The notes below the pieces were generated by a model. That model searched no databases, had not been told where the DNA came from, and saw only the letters and a program-made list of their open reading frames with translations. This document shows positions 1 through 7,265 of a stretch of DNA of 39,162 bases, one piece after another. The translations under genes were made by a program, and so were the position numbers. How positions within the stretch are numbered: the first letter of the stretch is position 1; each line of letters starts with the position of its first letter. The stretch is from DATAAZ01 sp036259875 (GTDB taxonomy: Bacteria > Actinomycetota > Thermoleophilia > Gaiellales > Gaiellaceae): NCBI GenBank assembly GCA_036259875.1, contig DATAAZ010000015.1, forward strand, positions 1 through 39,162, given 5' to 3'.

Positions 1-70
1 CTCCTGCCCGCAGGACATCGTCCCGATCAACGACAAGAATCCGACGCGCGTGGCGATCGAGGTCGTGTGA
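1..70 (+). CDS. DUF1989 / urea carboxylase-associated protein, 3' end only
   Basis: Only the last 22 codons and the stop are in the window, read in the frame beginning at base 2. The tail CPQDIVPINDKNPT..VAIE is almost the same as the end of the next gene, so this is the upstream member of a tandem pair of DUF1989 (urea carboxylase-associated) proteins. The TGA stop at 68-70 overlaps the GTG start of the next gene (GTGA), which suggests translational coupling. In guanidine-degrading bacteria two DUF1989 proteins form carboxyguanidine deiminase next to a biotin-dependent carboxylase. Whether such a carboxylase lies upstream here cannot be seen. Confidence 0.75.
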   Translation, partial: SCPQDIVPINDKNPTRVAIEVV

Positions 71-654
71 GGCGGATCGAGGTTCCGGCCCGGGAGGGCC
101 GCGGTGTTCGCTTGCCGGCCGGGCAGCGGTTCCGGGTGATCGACGTGGAGGGCGGTCAGGTGGCGGACACGTTCGCCTTCGCTGCGGACGACGTCTCCGA
201 GTTCCATTCCGCCGAGCACACGCGCGTGCACGTGAACCGCCTCTTCCCTCGGCCCGGCGAGCGCTTCGTGACGAACAAGCGGCGGCCGATCCTGCTCTTC
301 GAGGAGGACGCCTCCCCCGGGGTCCACGACATGCTCTGCGCCGCCTGCGACCCGTGGCGCTACGAGGGGCTCGGGGTCGAGGGCTGGCACGCGTCCTGCC
401 GCGAGAACCTCGAGCGCGCGATGGCCGAGCTCGGCCACGACCGGATCGAGATCCCGCAGCCGATCAACCTGTTCATGAACATCCCGGTCCGCGAAGGGGG
501 CGAGCTCGGCTGGGAGCCGGCCCCGACGGAGGCGGGTGACCACGTCGTCATGCGGGCCGAGATCGACCTCGTGCTCGCGGTGTCGGCCTGTCCGCAAGAC
601 ATCGTCCCGATCAACGACAAGAATCCGACGCCGGTCGCGATCGAGCTTCTCTAG
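67..654 (+). CDS. DUF1989 / urea carboxylase-associated family protein
   Basis: A 195-residue protein with the DUF1989 signature: GVHDMLCAACDPWRY near residue 87-101, a following conserved Cys in HASCREN, PINLFMNIPV near the middle and CPQDIVPINDKNPTP at the C-terminus. Family members include the paired subunits of carboxyguanidine deiminase, which act with guanidine (urea) carboxylase in guanidine catabolism. Others act in amino-acid or amine catabolism, so the substrate here is not fixed. The GTG start overlaps the stop of the preceding DUF1989 gene by four bases, so the pair is probably co-translated and may form a heteromer. The reverse-strand transporter gene downstream converges on it. 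The family call is firm; the reaction is inferred. Confidence 0.85.
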   Translation: MRRIEVPAREGRGVRLPAGQRFRVIDVEGGQVADTFAFAADDVSEFHSAEHTRVHVNRLFPRPGERFVTNKRRPILLFEEDASPGVHDMLCAACDPWRYEGLGVEGWHASCRENLERAMAELGHDRIEIPQPINLFMNIPVREGGELGWEPAPTEAGDHVVMRAEIDLVLAVSACPQDIVPINDKNPTPVAIELL

Positions 655-728
655 GCCGAGGGCAAGCAGCGGACTGTTACTCGTTGAGCGACCCGCGGCG
701 CGTCGGCGTGAGTCGACCGCGGAGACGG

Positions 729-1568
729 TCAGCCGGCGGCGATGAGAACGACGCCGGCGAACGCGCCCGCGACCCCCGCCGCCTGCACCGTGCGCAGGCG
801 CTCGCCTAGGACGATGCGGGCGAGCGCGACCGTTGCGACGGGGTAGAGCGACGAGAGGACGGAGACGACTCCGATCAGCCCCTTCGTCGTCGCGACTGCG
901 AAGAGGGTGTTGCCCGCGAGATCGAGGAGGCCGATCGGCGCGAGGGCCGCGGCCGTCCGCGCGGGGACACGCAAGGGCGGCCTCATGGCGAGCGCGACGG
1001 CGGCAAGGAGCGACGTCGAGCCGACTCGAAGGACGAACGCCGCCCAGTACGGATCCTCGTCGCTCGCCCCGTCGAAGGCGATAAAGAAGAGGCCGATGAA
1101 CGCCGCGGCGAGCATTCCGAGCCCCGCGCCGCCTGCGAGCCGCCGCCCGCCGGTGGGCGTGGAGTCGGCCCGCGAGACGAGCACGACGCCCGCGAGCGCT
1201 AGCGCGATCCCCGCGTACTGGAGGCGCGTCGGGCTCTCGCCCGTCAGCGCGCCGTACAGGACCGGGACGACGGCGGCGGTCGCCGCGATCGGCGCGACGA
1301 CGCTCATCGCACCGACCGCGAGCCCTCGGTAGAGCGCCGCGATCCCGATCGTCCCGAACGCTGCCGCGAGCAGCCCGAGCGGAACGAACGACCCGCCGGG
1401 CGCCGCCTCGGCTCGGACTGCGACGACGGCCGCGATCCCGGCGAGGCCGACGGTCTGCGAGATGAGCAGCACGGTCAGGAGCGCGAGTCGGCGGCTCGCG
1501 AGGCCGCCGAGGAAGTCGGCGACGCCGAACGAGAGGCTCGAGAAGAGCGAGAGCGCGACCGCGAGCAT
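729..1568 (-). CDS. DMT-superfamily (EamA-type) transporter
   Basis: A 279-residue, very hydrophobic protein with about ten predicted membrane segments arranged as two EamA-like halves. The segment YRGLAVGAMSVVAPIAATAA in the first half and the matching TTKGLIGVVSVLSSLYPVAT in the second half show the internal repeat of drug/metabolite transporters. Substrate unknown. The ATG at 1568 is preceded on the reverse strand by GAAAGG about 8 bases upstream, inside a small hairpin GCCTTT-G-AAAGGC, so this gene appears to have a conventional leader. It converges on the DUF1989 gene with a 74-base gap in which I see no clear terminator. Confidence 0.85.
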   Translation of the reverse strand: MLAVALSLFSSLSFGVADFLGGLASRRLALLTVLLISQTVGLAGIAAVVAVRAEAAPGGSFVPLGLLAAAFGTIGIAALYRGLAVGAMSVVAPIAATAAVVPVLYGALTGESPTRLQYAGIALALAGVVLVSRADSTPTGGRRLAGGAGLGMLAAAFIGLFFIAFDGASDEDPYWAAFVLRVGSTSLLAAVALAMRPPLRVPARTAAALAPIGLLDLAGNTLFAVATTKGLIGVVSVLSSLYPVATVALARIVLGERLRTVQAAGVAGAFAGVVLIAAG

Positions 1569-1709
1569 CGCGCCAGCCTTTCAAAGGCAGGGTCAGCTGA
1601 ACCCGACGAGGCGCCCGTCCGGGCTGCGGGCGCCCGCGAGGGTAATGCGAGCGTGCGATCGTCGCCGCGCGACCCCGGCGACCCGCACCGGCGCGATCGC
1701 GGGCCGGGG

Positions 1710-1715
1710 TAGCCT
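1710..1715 (+). promoter_or_regulatory. Putative leaderless promoter -10 for the RlmD-like gene
   Basis: TAGCCT fits the actinobacterial -10 pattern TANNNT and ends 6 bases before the GTG start at 1722. Transcription would begin at or next to the start codon. No Shine-Dalgarno sequence is seen. No good -35 is evident. Confidence 0.5.
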
Positions 1716-1721
1716 GGCGAC

Positions 1722-3092
1722 GTGGCCGCGCCCGTCGCGAAGGATCAGGAGCTCGAGCTCCGAATCGACTCGCTCGCGTACGGGGGCGCCGGCGTCGCGC
1801 GCCTGGACGGGTTCGTCGTCTTCGTGCGTCGCGGCCTCCCGGGCGACACCGTGCGGGCGCGGGTCACGAAGGTCAAGCGAAGTCACGCCGAGGCGCTCGC
1901 GCTCCAGGTCGTCGACGCCGGCGCGCCGCGCGTCGAGGCACCCTGCGCCCACTACCCGGCCTGTGGCGGCTGCCGCTTCCAGGACCTCGCCTACGACGCC
2001 CAGCTCGACGCGAAGGCGGGCCAGGTTCGCGACGCGCTCGTCCGGATCGGAGGGATCGCGGATCCCGAGCTCGAGCCCGCCGTCCCGGCCGAATCGGTCT
2101 TCGGCTACCGAAACAAGCTCGAGTACTCGTTCACCGCGACGCCGGTAGGCGCCGGGCTCGGCTTCCACAAGGCGGGTCGCTGGGACGAGGTGCTCGATGT
2201 CGACCGCTGCTGGCTCACGACCGAGCTTGGCAACGCGATTCGGAACGCGGTGCGCGAGTGGGCGCGCTCCGAGGGGCTTCCCGCGTTCGACCAGGAGACC
2301 CAACAGGGGTTCCTCCGCCACCTCGTCGTCCGCGAGGGCCGGAACACCGGCCAGGCGCTGGTCGTGCTCGTCACTGCGCCCGGCGAGCTCCCCGCCGAGG
2401 CGCGGCTCGTCGAGACGCTCCGTCGCTTCCCCGAGGTGCGCTCCGTCCACTGGGCCGTGAACGACCGCCCCGCCGAGGTGACGAACCTCCCCACGCGGCT
2501 CCTCTGGGGGGAGCCGTGGATCGAGGAGGAGCTGATCGGCCTTCGCTTTCGCGTCCGCCCGAACGCGTTTCTCCAGACCAACACGGCGATGTGCGAGGTG
2601 CTCTACGGGCTCGGCGCCGAGTACGCGGCGCTGACGGGGGAGGAGACCGTGTACGACCTCTACTGCGGGATCGGGACGATCGGGCTCACACTCGCGGGCG
2701 GCGCGCTGACCGTGTGGGGCGTCGAGGCGTCGGAGGAGTCGGTCGCGTGCGCGCTCGAGAACGCCGAGTTGAACGGCGTCGCGAACGCGGCGTTCTTCGC
2801 GGGCGACGTCGCGGACTCGGTCGAGGAGCTTCGCGACCGCGCCGGCCCGCCGGACGTCGTCGTTGTCGATCCGCCGCGCGCCGGGCTTGCTCCGAAGGCG
2901 CTGCGGCGGATCGCGGCGCTCGCAGCGCCTCGGGTCGTCTACGTCTCGTGCAACCCGACGACGCTGGCCGGGAACGCGAAGGAGCTCGTCGGCGCGTGGG
3001 GCTACCGGCTCGCGCGGGCGCGGCCGGTGGACATGTTCCCGCACACGCCGCACGTCGAGACGGTCGCGCTGTTCACGCGCGGCGATGCTTGA
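1722..3092 (+). CDS. 23S rRNA (uracil-5-)-methyltransferase RlmD/TrmA family
   Basis: A 456-residue SAM-dependent RNA m5U methyltransferase. An N-terminal TRAM domain (about residues 1-65) is followed by an iron-sulphur Cys cluster in CAHYPACGGCRF. The C-terminal Rossmann methyltransferase domain has the SAM motif DLYCGIGTIGL, the motif VVVDPPRAGL and the catalytic-Cys motif YVSCNPTTLAGN. Length and domain order match RlmD/RlmCD/TrmA proteins; the exact target base cannot be decided from sequence. The GTG start is favoured because a -10-like hexamer lies 6 bases upstream and the TRAM domain begins directly. Its 3' end overlaps the convergent membrane-protein gene by 20 bases. Confidence 0.9.
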   Translation: MAAPVAKDQELELRIDSLAYGGAGVARLDGFVVFVRRGLPGDTVRARVTKVKRSHAEALALQVVDAGAPRVEAPCAHYPACGGCRFQDLAYDAQLDAKAGQVRDALVRIGGIADPELEPAVPAESVFGYRNKLEYSFTATPVGAGLGFHKAGRWDEVLDVDRCWLTTELGNAIRNAVREWARSEGLPAFDQETQQGFLRHLVVREGRNTGQALVVLVTAPGELPAEARLVETLRRFPEVRSVHWAVNDRPAEVTNLPTRLLWGEPWIEEELIGLRFRVRPNAFLQTNTAMCEVLYGLGAEYAALTGEETVYDLYCGIGTIGLTLAGGALTVWGVEASEESVACALENAELNGVANAAFFAGDVADSVEELRDRAGPPDVVVVDPPRAGLAPKALRRIAALAAPRVVYVSCNPTTLAGNAKELVGAWGYRLARARPVDMFPHTPHVETVALFTRGDA

Positions 3093-3780
3093 ACGCGGTC
3101 CACAGCCGGTCGCCGTTCGCCAGGACGAATGCTGCCGAGAGGAGCGGGAGGGCGGCGACGCCGGCCTCCTCGAGGGCGACGGCGAGCGCGAGCGTCCCGC
3201 CGAACGAGAGCGTCATCGCGGCCCACGTGGCGCCCGGCCGCAATCCGAACCGGACGGCCGCGCCGAGGAAGAGGGCGAAGAAGAGCACGTCCGGAAGGCC
3301 CAGGTTGGAGGTCGAGGCCTCGCCGGGGATCCGCATGAAGATCGAGAGCGCGTCGAAGACCTCGGGACGGTTGGTCGTTATCTCCCGCGTCGGCCCGCGG
3401 GCGACCGAGACGAGATCGACAGGGACGATCAGGACGGCGACGAGCAGAACCCACCAGGCCGCCTCGAAGAACGTCAGGAACCACCAGCCGACGGCGGTCG
3501 CGGCCGCGAGCTTCACGACGTTCGCCGCGATCGCGAGCTCGAGCGCGGAGAGCACCACCGCGAGCAGCGCGAGCAGCGCGGCGGCAAGGCCGAGCTGCCA
3601 CGGGTGGACGAGGTGGCGGACCGGGAGCGCGAGCCAGACGAGCGCGAACGTGACGGGGATGACGCCGAAGGCGAGGACAGCGACGTTCTCCCAGTCGGAG
3701 AGGCGGGGCAGGTCCTCGGCGAACGCCGAGTACGCGACGAGAGCGGTGACGAGGGCTAGTAGGGCGGCAGCTCGGACCAC
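3073..3780 (-). CDS. Integral membrane protein of unknown function
   Basis: A 235-residue protein with about six to seven hydrophobic segments (for example AALLALVTALVAYSAF, LGLAAALLALLAVVLSALEL and VGWWFLTFFEAAWWVLLVAV). A longer open frame exists upstream but runs antisense-like through the neighbouring gene with no hydrophobic or conserved content. I therefore chose the GTG at 3780, just before the first membrane segment. This start lies 25 bases inside the end of the UDG-like gene, so the two are probably co-transcribed and coupled. I do not recognise a family; ITTNRPEVFDALSIFMRIPGE may mark a conserved loop. The 3' end overlaps the RlmD-like gene by 20 bases. Confidence 0.7.
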   Translation of the reverse strand: MVRAAALLALVTALVAYSAFAEDLPRLSDWENVAVLAFGVIPVTFALVWLALPVRHLVHPWQLGLAAALLALLAVVLSALELAIAANVVKLAAATAVGWWFLTFFEAAWWVLLVAVLIVPVDLVSVARGPTREITTNRPEVFDALSIFMRIPGEASTSNLGLPDVLFFALFLGAAVRFGLRPGATWAAMTLSFGGTLALAVALEEAGVAALPLLSAAFVLANGDRLWTAFKHRRA

Positions 3781-4340
3781 CAGGGCCCGATCGCCTTGAA
3801 GGCCTCCCAGAACGCCCGCTTCGCCGGCTGCTCGTCGAGCGCCGCGTCGATGTCCGGGCACACGAGCGCTTCGACCGTCGGCGTGAGCTTCTGGATCTCC
3901 CCCGTCTTCGCCTCGAGCTCCGTCGCGAGGGGAAACTGGACGGCGTTCAGGCACGCGAGGGCATCTTGCCCCATGACGACGACGAGCTTCGGTTGCACGA
4001 CGTGGAGCTCGCGGAGGAGGAAGCCGTACGCCTCCTCGAGCGGCTCGTCGTCGTACTTCACGCAGTTCGTCCCGTAGACGGCGGTCGGGTCGACGCGCAG
4101 CCGCTGGAGCGACTTCAGGATTGCTTGGCCCGCCCGGCCGTAGAACGCGACTCCTTCATGCACCTCGGACGGCTGCGGACCGTGCTTCAGGAGGAAGATC
4201 TCGCCGCGCGGATGGCCGGAGCCGAGGACGGGCGCGCGCTCCGGCCCCGCCGCGTTCGCGATCGCGCGTCCGAGCTCGTTGATCTCGGCGATCGCCTTCT
4301 TCAGGTACCGCTCGGAGATGTCGTTCGTCGACGCGGACAC
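3756..4340 (-). CDS. Uracil-DNA glycosylase-like protein with degenerate active site
   Basis: A 194-residue protein whose core, GVAFYGRAGQAILKSL then VYGTNCVKY then LHVVQPKLVVVMGQDALACL, follows the family 4/5 uracil-DNA glycosylase pattern (G-x-PF-x-GRAG, TN-x-VK, PK-x-x-x-x-LG-x-x-A). The catalytic motif GEAPG is replaced by KHGPQPSEV, the iron-sulphur cysteines are not seen, and the C-terminal HPS motif is replaced by LVCPDID. It is a superfamily member but may not be an active glycosylase. The GTG start at 4340 is supported by TAGCCT 7 bases upstream on the same strand. The membrane-protein gene overlaps its 3' end. Confidence 0.7.
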   Translation of the reverse strand: MSASTNDISERYLKKAIAEINELGRAIANAAGPERAPVLGSGHPRGEIFLLKHGPQPSEVHEGVAFYGRAGQAILKSLQRLRVDPTAVYGTNCVKYDDEPLEEAYGFLLRELHVVQPKLVVVMGQDALACLNAVQFPLATELEAKTGEIQKLTPTVEALVCPDIDAALDEQPAKRAFWEAFKAIGPWWSELPPY

Positions 4341-4347
4341 GGGCCAA

Positions 4348-4353
4348 AGGCTA
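4348..4353 (-). promoter_or_regulatory. Putative leaderless promoter -10 for the UDG-like gene
   Basis: TAGCCT on the reverse strand (AGGCTA as given), 7 bases before the GTG start at 4340; no ribosome-binding site is seen. Confidence 0.45.
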
Positions 4354-4429
4354 GTTCGCGGCCGTGTTGCCGGTTCCTAGACCGGTGGGAAAAACCGAGC
4401 GAATCGACCGGTCGATGCAGGCGGACGTA

Positions 4430-4442
4430 CGGGCGAAGCCCG
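4430..4442 (-). terminator. Small GC hairpin after the GT-PHP gene
   Basis: CGGGC-GAA-GCCCG, a 5-bp stem with a 3-base loop, lies about 33 bases past the stop of the glycosyltransferase-PHP gene. There is no U-tract. It may help termination or protect the 3' end; weak evidence. Confidence 0.3.
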
Positions 4443-4474
4443 CATGTCCTGGACGTCGGCGCCGGCAGCGGCGC

Positions 4475-6235
4475 TCAACGCGCGACCGTGCGGGCGCGCC
4501 GCTCGCGCGCCTGCGCGACCCACTTGAGACCCTGCAGGTAGACGAGCGATTTCGGCCGGCGCACGACCTCCGCCGACCGGAGGCTCATCACGAACTCCTC
4601 CGGTGTCTCGAACGCGCGCATCCGGACCGCTCCCGTGCCAATCGCCTGCAGGACGTGCGCGTCGGAGCCCGCGCCCATCGTCAGGTTGTACTTCCGCGCG
4701 AAGCGGAAGGCCTCGTCGTTGTAGCCCTCGAGCAGGAGCTTTGCGTTGAAGACCTCGAAGACGTCGATCTCGTCGAGGTGGCGGTGGAGGGTCTGGGCGT
4801 CCGCGATCGCGTGCAGGCGGTCGAACGGATGGGGGAGGTAGACGATCCCACCCTGATCCCGGATCGCCGCAATCGTCTCGCCCATGGACATTCCACGGGG
4901 AACCTCGTCCTCGAGGAACAGGCCGATGACCTCGCCGGAGGTCGTCTTCACCTCCTCGCCCGGGATGACGGTGAGGGCGCGACCCCGGGCCAGCTCCACC
5001 GCCTCGCGCGCCCCCGCGAACGTGTTGTGGTCGGTGATCGCGAGCGCGCCGAGGCCCACCGCCTCGGCTCGGTCGAGGAGGGCCCCGACGGGGACGGAGC
5101 AGTCGTAGGAGTGCTCGGTGTGCATGTGTAGGTCACAGAGAACGTACGGGCGGCCGGCCAGCGGGTCGGCGCTCCCGCCGTGTCGCTTACGGGCGACGAC
5201 GCGGCGGTAGACGTCCCGCTCGAGCGTCCCGGCGAGTGCGGCAGATCCGGCGGCGTCCGCCCGCCGGGAAGCTTCGTCGGCCCGGCGGCGCCGCCACTCG
5301 GGATCCTCGGCAAGCCGCGCGAGCTCGGCCGTCAGGAGCTCCGGCTGGTACGCCGACCCGGGCGGGTCGACGACGGGGACGCCCGCCGCCTCCGCCTCCG
5401 CGCGCGGGCGCGGGGAGCCGCGGCGCACCGGCACGAACCCCGCGGCCCCCGAGAGGGCGCGGGCGCGCGCCTCCGCCTGCAGCGCCGTCCGGACGTGGAC
5501 GCGGGCGCGAACCGCCCGGGGGACGTACGGACGGCCGCTGAGCGGGCGGGTCCGGAGGACGACGAGCTCCCAGCCGGGCAGACCGCCGAGCGCGTCGACG
5601 GCCGCCGCCGTCCTCTCGGCCTCGTCGGGCCGCCACTCGACCACGAACCGATCGGCGGGCGGTTGCCGCCGAAAGAGCTCCGTGTCGACTCCGAGCGGCA
5701 GGAGCGCGTAGTCGCCGGGGAAGCGCTCGCGGGCCGCGCCGAGCGCCTCCTCCGACGTGGCCGTGAGCGCGTCGATCCGCGCGAGTAGCTTCTCGCGCCG
5801 CCGGCGGCTAGGCGGGTATGCGAGCCGTTCCGGCGAGTGGAACGTCGCGACCGTCAGGCCGCGCGCCTGCCTGAGCGCCAGGTACGAGAGGCTCGGGACG
5901 CCCGGCTCGTGCGCATGGACGACGTCGAAGCGGTCGGCCGTAAGTGCGAGCGCGAGGTTCGCGCGGACGCCGAGTGGCACGCCGATGCGGCTCCGCGGCG
6001 AGACGGGTACCGCCGGGCCGAGCGCGACGAACGGCGGCAGCGGCTCGCCGTCGCGTGCCAGGCGCCGAAGTGCGCGGCGGCCGGCCGCGAGGTCGGCGGC
6101 CCGGTTCGAAGGCGCGAGGACGACGACCTCGTGGCCTCGCCTGCGAAGCTGGTCGGCGGCGCCCGCGACGTGCTCGTTCACCGGGTGCGGCTGGGACCAC
6201 GCGAACGGGGTCACCATGCAGACGCGAAGAGCCAC
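4475..6235 (-). CDS. Fusion of PimA-like GT4 glycosyltransferase and PHP-domain phosphoesterase
   Basis: A 586-residue two-domain protein. Residues 1 to about 350 are a GT-B/GT4 glycosyltransferase: CMVTPFAW start, FDVVHAHEPGVPSLS and TVATFHSPERL resemble the acceptor and donor regions of phosphatidylinositol mannosyltransferase PimA. Its second half is divergent; the EX7E region is reduced to RAEAEAAGVPVV. From about residue 363 comes a PHP domain with its metal-binding series: DLHMHTEHSYD, AITDHNTFAG, PGEEV, LPHPFD and GSDAH. The GTG at 6235 is chosen because TAGAAT lies 8 bases upstream and the protein then begins with the first GT-B strand. It stands alone and leftward. The substrate is unknown; an inositol-lipid or cell-wall glycan role is only an inference from PimA likeness and nearby inositol genes. 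Confidence 0.85.
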   Translation of the reverse strand: MALRVCMVTPFAWSQPHPVNEHVAGAADQLRRRGHEVVVLAPSNRAADLAAGRRALRRLARDGEPLPPFVALGPAVPVSPRSRIGVPLGVRANLALALTADRFDVVHAHEPGVPSLSYLALRQARGLTVATFHSPERLAYPPSRRRREKLLARIDALTATSEEALGAARERFPGDYALLPLGVDTELFRRQPPADRFVVEWRPDEAERTAAAVDALGGLPGWELVVLRTRPLSGRPYVPRAVRARVHVRTALQAEARARALSGAAGFVPVRRGSPRPRAEAEAAGVPVVDPPGSAYQPELLTAELARLAEDPEWRRRRADEASRRADAAGSAALAGTLERDVYRRVVARKRHGGSADPLAGRPYVLCDLHMHTEHSYDCSVPVGALLDRAEAVGLGALAITDHNTFAGAREAVELARGRALTVIPGEEVKTTSGEVIGLFLEDEVPRGMSMGETIAAIRDQGGIVYLPHPFDRLHAIADAQTLHRHLDEIDVFEVFNAKLLLEGYNDEAFRFARKYNLTMGAGSDAHVLQAIGTGAVRMRAFETPEEFVMSLRSAEVVRRPKSLVYLQGLKWVAQARERRARTVAR

Positions 6236-6243
6236 GGCGTTCG

Positions 6244-6249
6244 ATTCTA
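6244..6249 (-). promoter_or_regulatory. Putative -10 for the GT-PHP fusion gene
   Basis: TAGAAT on the reverse strand, 8 bases before the GTG start at 6235, so the transcript would have almost no leader. It is among the best -10 matches in the window. Confidence 0.5.
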
Positions 6250-6337
6250 GAGCGGCGTCCAGCGCCTCCCGTTTCCGCCTTGATCGGCCGGCTGGGGCGC
6301 AGTAGGTTCGCGCGAGCAACGAGGAAAGGAGGGAGCC

Positions 6338-7231
6338 ATGTGTCTTCCGGGCACCGCCGAGGCGGTTCGCGAGCGGGTCGAGCGCGAGGGGACGCTCGCG
6401 ACCGTGGATCGGCGTACGGTCCTTGCCGGTGCCGCGGCGACTGCCCTCGCTGCGGCGTTTCCGAGCCTCGCCGACGCGAGCCACCGCCGAGGCCGTGGCC
6501 TCGGCCTCGGGCACGACCACGGACGCGGCAAGATGCGGATGCAGGATCTGACGCACGTCTTCCAGGCGGGGTTCCCGATCTTCGGGACACCGCCGACGTT
6601 TCGCATGCCGTCGCGCCGGACGGTCGTCACCATTCCGGCGAACGGCTTCTACGGGCAGGAGTGGACGTTCTGGGAGCACTCGGGAACGCACATGGACGCG
6701 CCCGGGCACTTCATACAGGGCGGGAGACTCTCGCCCGAGATCACGCTCCCCGAGCTCGTGGCGCCGCTCTTCGTCGTCGACGTCTCCGCGCACGTGCGCC
6801 GGAACGTGGACTACGCCGTCACGGTGGACGACGTGCGGCGCGCCGAGCGGCGGTACGGCCGTATCCCGCGAGGCGCGCTCGTCGCGATGTACTCGGGCTG
6901 GGAAGAGCGCCTGGACGTCAGCGACCCGAACCGGTTCCGGAACCCGGACGCCTCGGGGACGTTGCACTTCCCGGGCTGGAGCGGCGACGCGGTTCGCTGG
7001 CTCCTGGCCGAGCGCGACGTACAGGCACTCGGCGTCGACACGCTCAGCCTCGATCCCGGGAACTCCACGACGTTCGACGCGCACGTCACGCTCCTGGGCG
7101 CCGACCGCTACGGCCTCGAGAACCTCGCGAACCTGAGCCGCGTGCGACCTCGCGGCACGACCGCCTACGTCGGGCTCGTACCGTGGGAAGCCGGCTCGGG
7201 CGGGCCGTGCCGCGTCTGGGCCGCCTGGTAG
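6338..7231 (+). CDS. Tat-exported cyclase-family (kynurenine formamidase-like) metal hydrolase
   Basis: A 297-residue protein. The N-terminus has a twin-arginine type signal, DRRTVLAGAAATALAAAF (about residues 24-41), so export by the Tat pathway is likely. The mature part contains the cyclase-superfamily metal motif HSGTHMDAPGHF and a later GVDTLSLDPG, as in kynurenine formamidase and related Mn/Zn hydrolases. The substrate is not predictable. A strong ribosome-binding site AGGAGG sits 6-8 bases before the ATG, and TAGGTT at 6303-6308 may be the -10, giving a leadered mRNA. The gene converges on the inositol-synthase gene with a 34-base gap. Confidence 0.85.
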   Translation: MCLPGTAEAVRERVEREGTLATVDRRTVLAGAAATALAAAFPSLADASHRRGRGLGLGHDHGRGKMRMQDLTHVFQAGFPIFGTPPTFRMPSRRTVVTIPANGFYGQEWTFWEHSGTHMDAPGHFIQGGRLSPEITLPELVAPLFVVDVSAHVRRNVDYAVTVDDVRRAERRYGRIPRGALVAMYSGWEERLDVSDPNRFRNPDASGTLHFPGWSGDAVRWLLAERDVQALGVDTLSLDPGNSTTFDAHVTLLGADRYGLENLANLSRVRPRGTTAYVGLVPWEAGSGGPCRVWAAW

Positions 7232-7265
7232 CGCAGGTTCGCGCGCGCCGGCGAGGGTGCTTCGG

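Noticed and set aside
1593..3053. Long reverse-strand open frame opposite the RlmD-like gene
   Set aside because: It is a shadow of GC-rich codons in the real gene; its composition is Arg/Asp/Val-rich with no motif.
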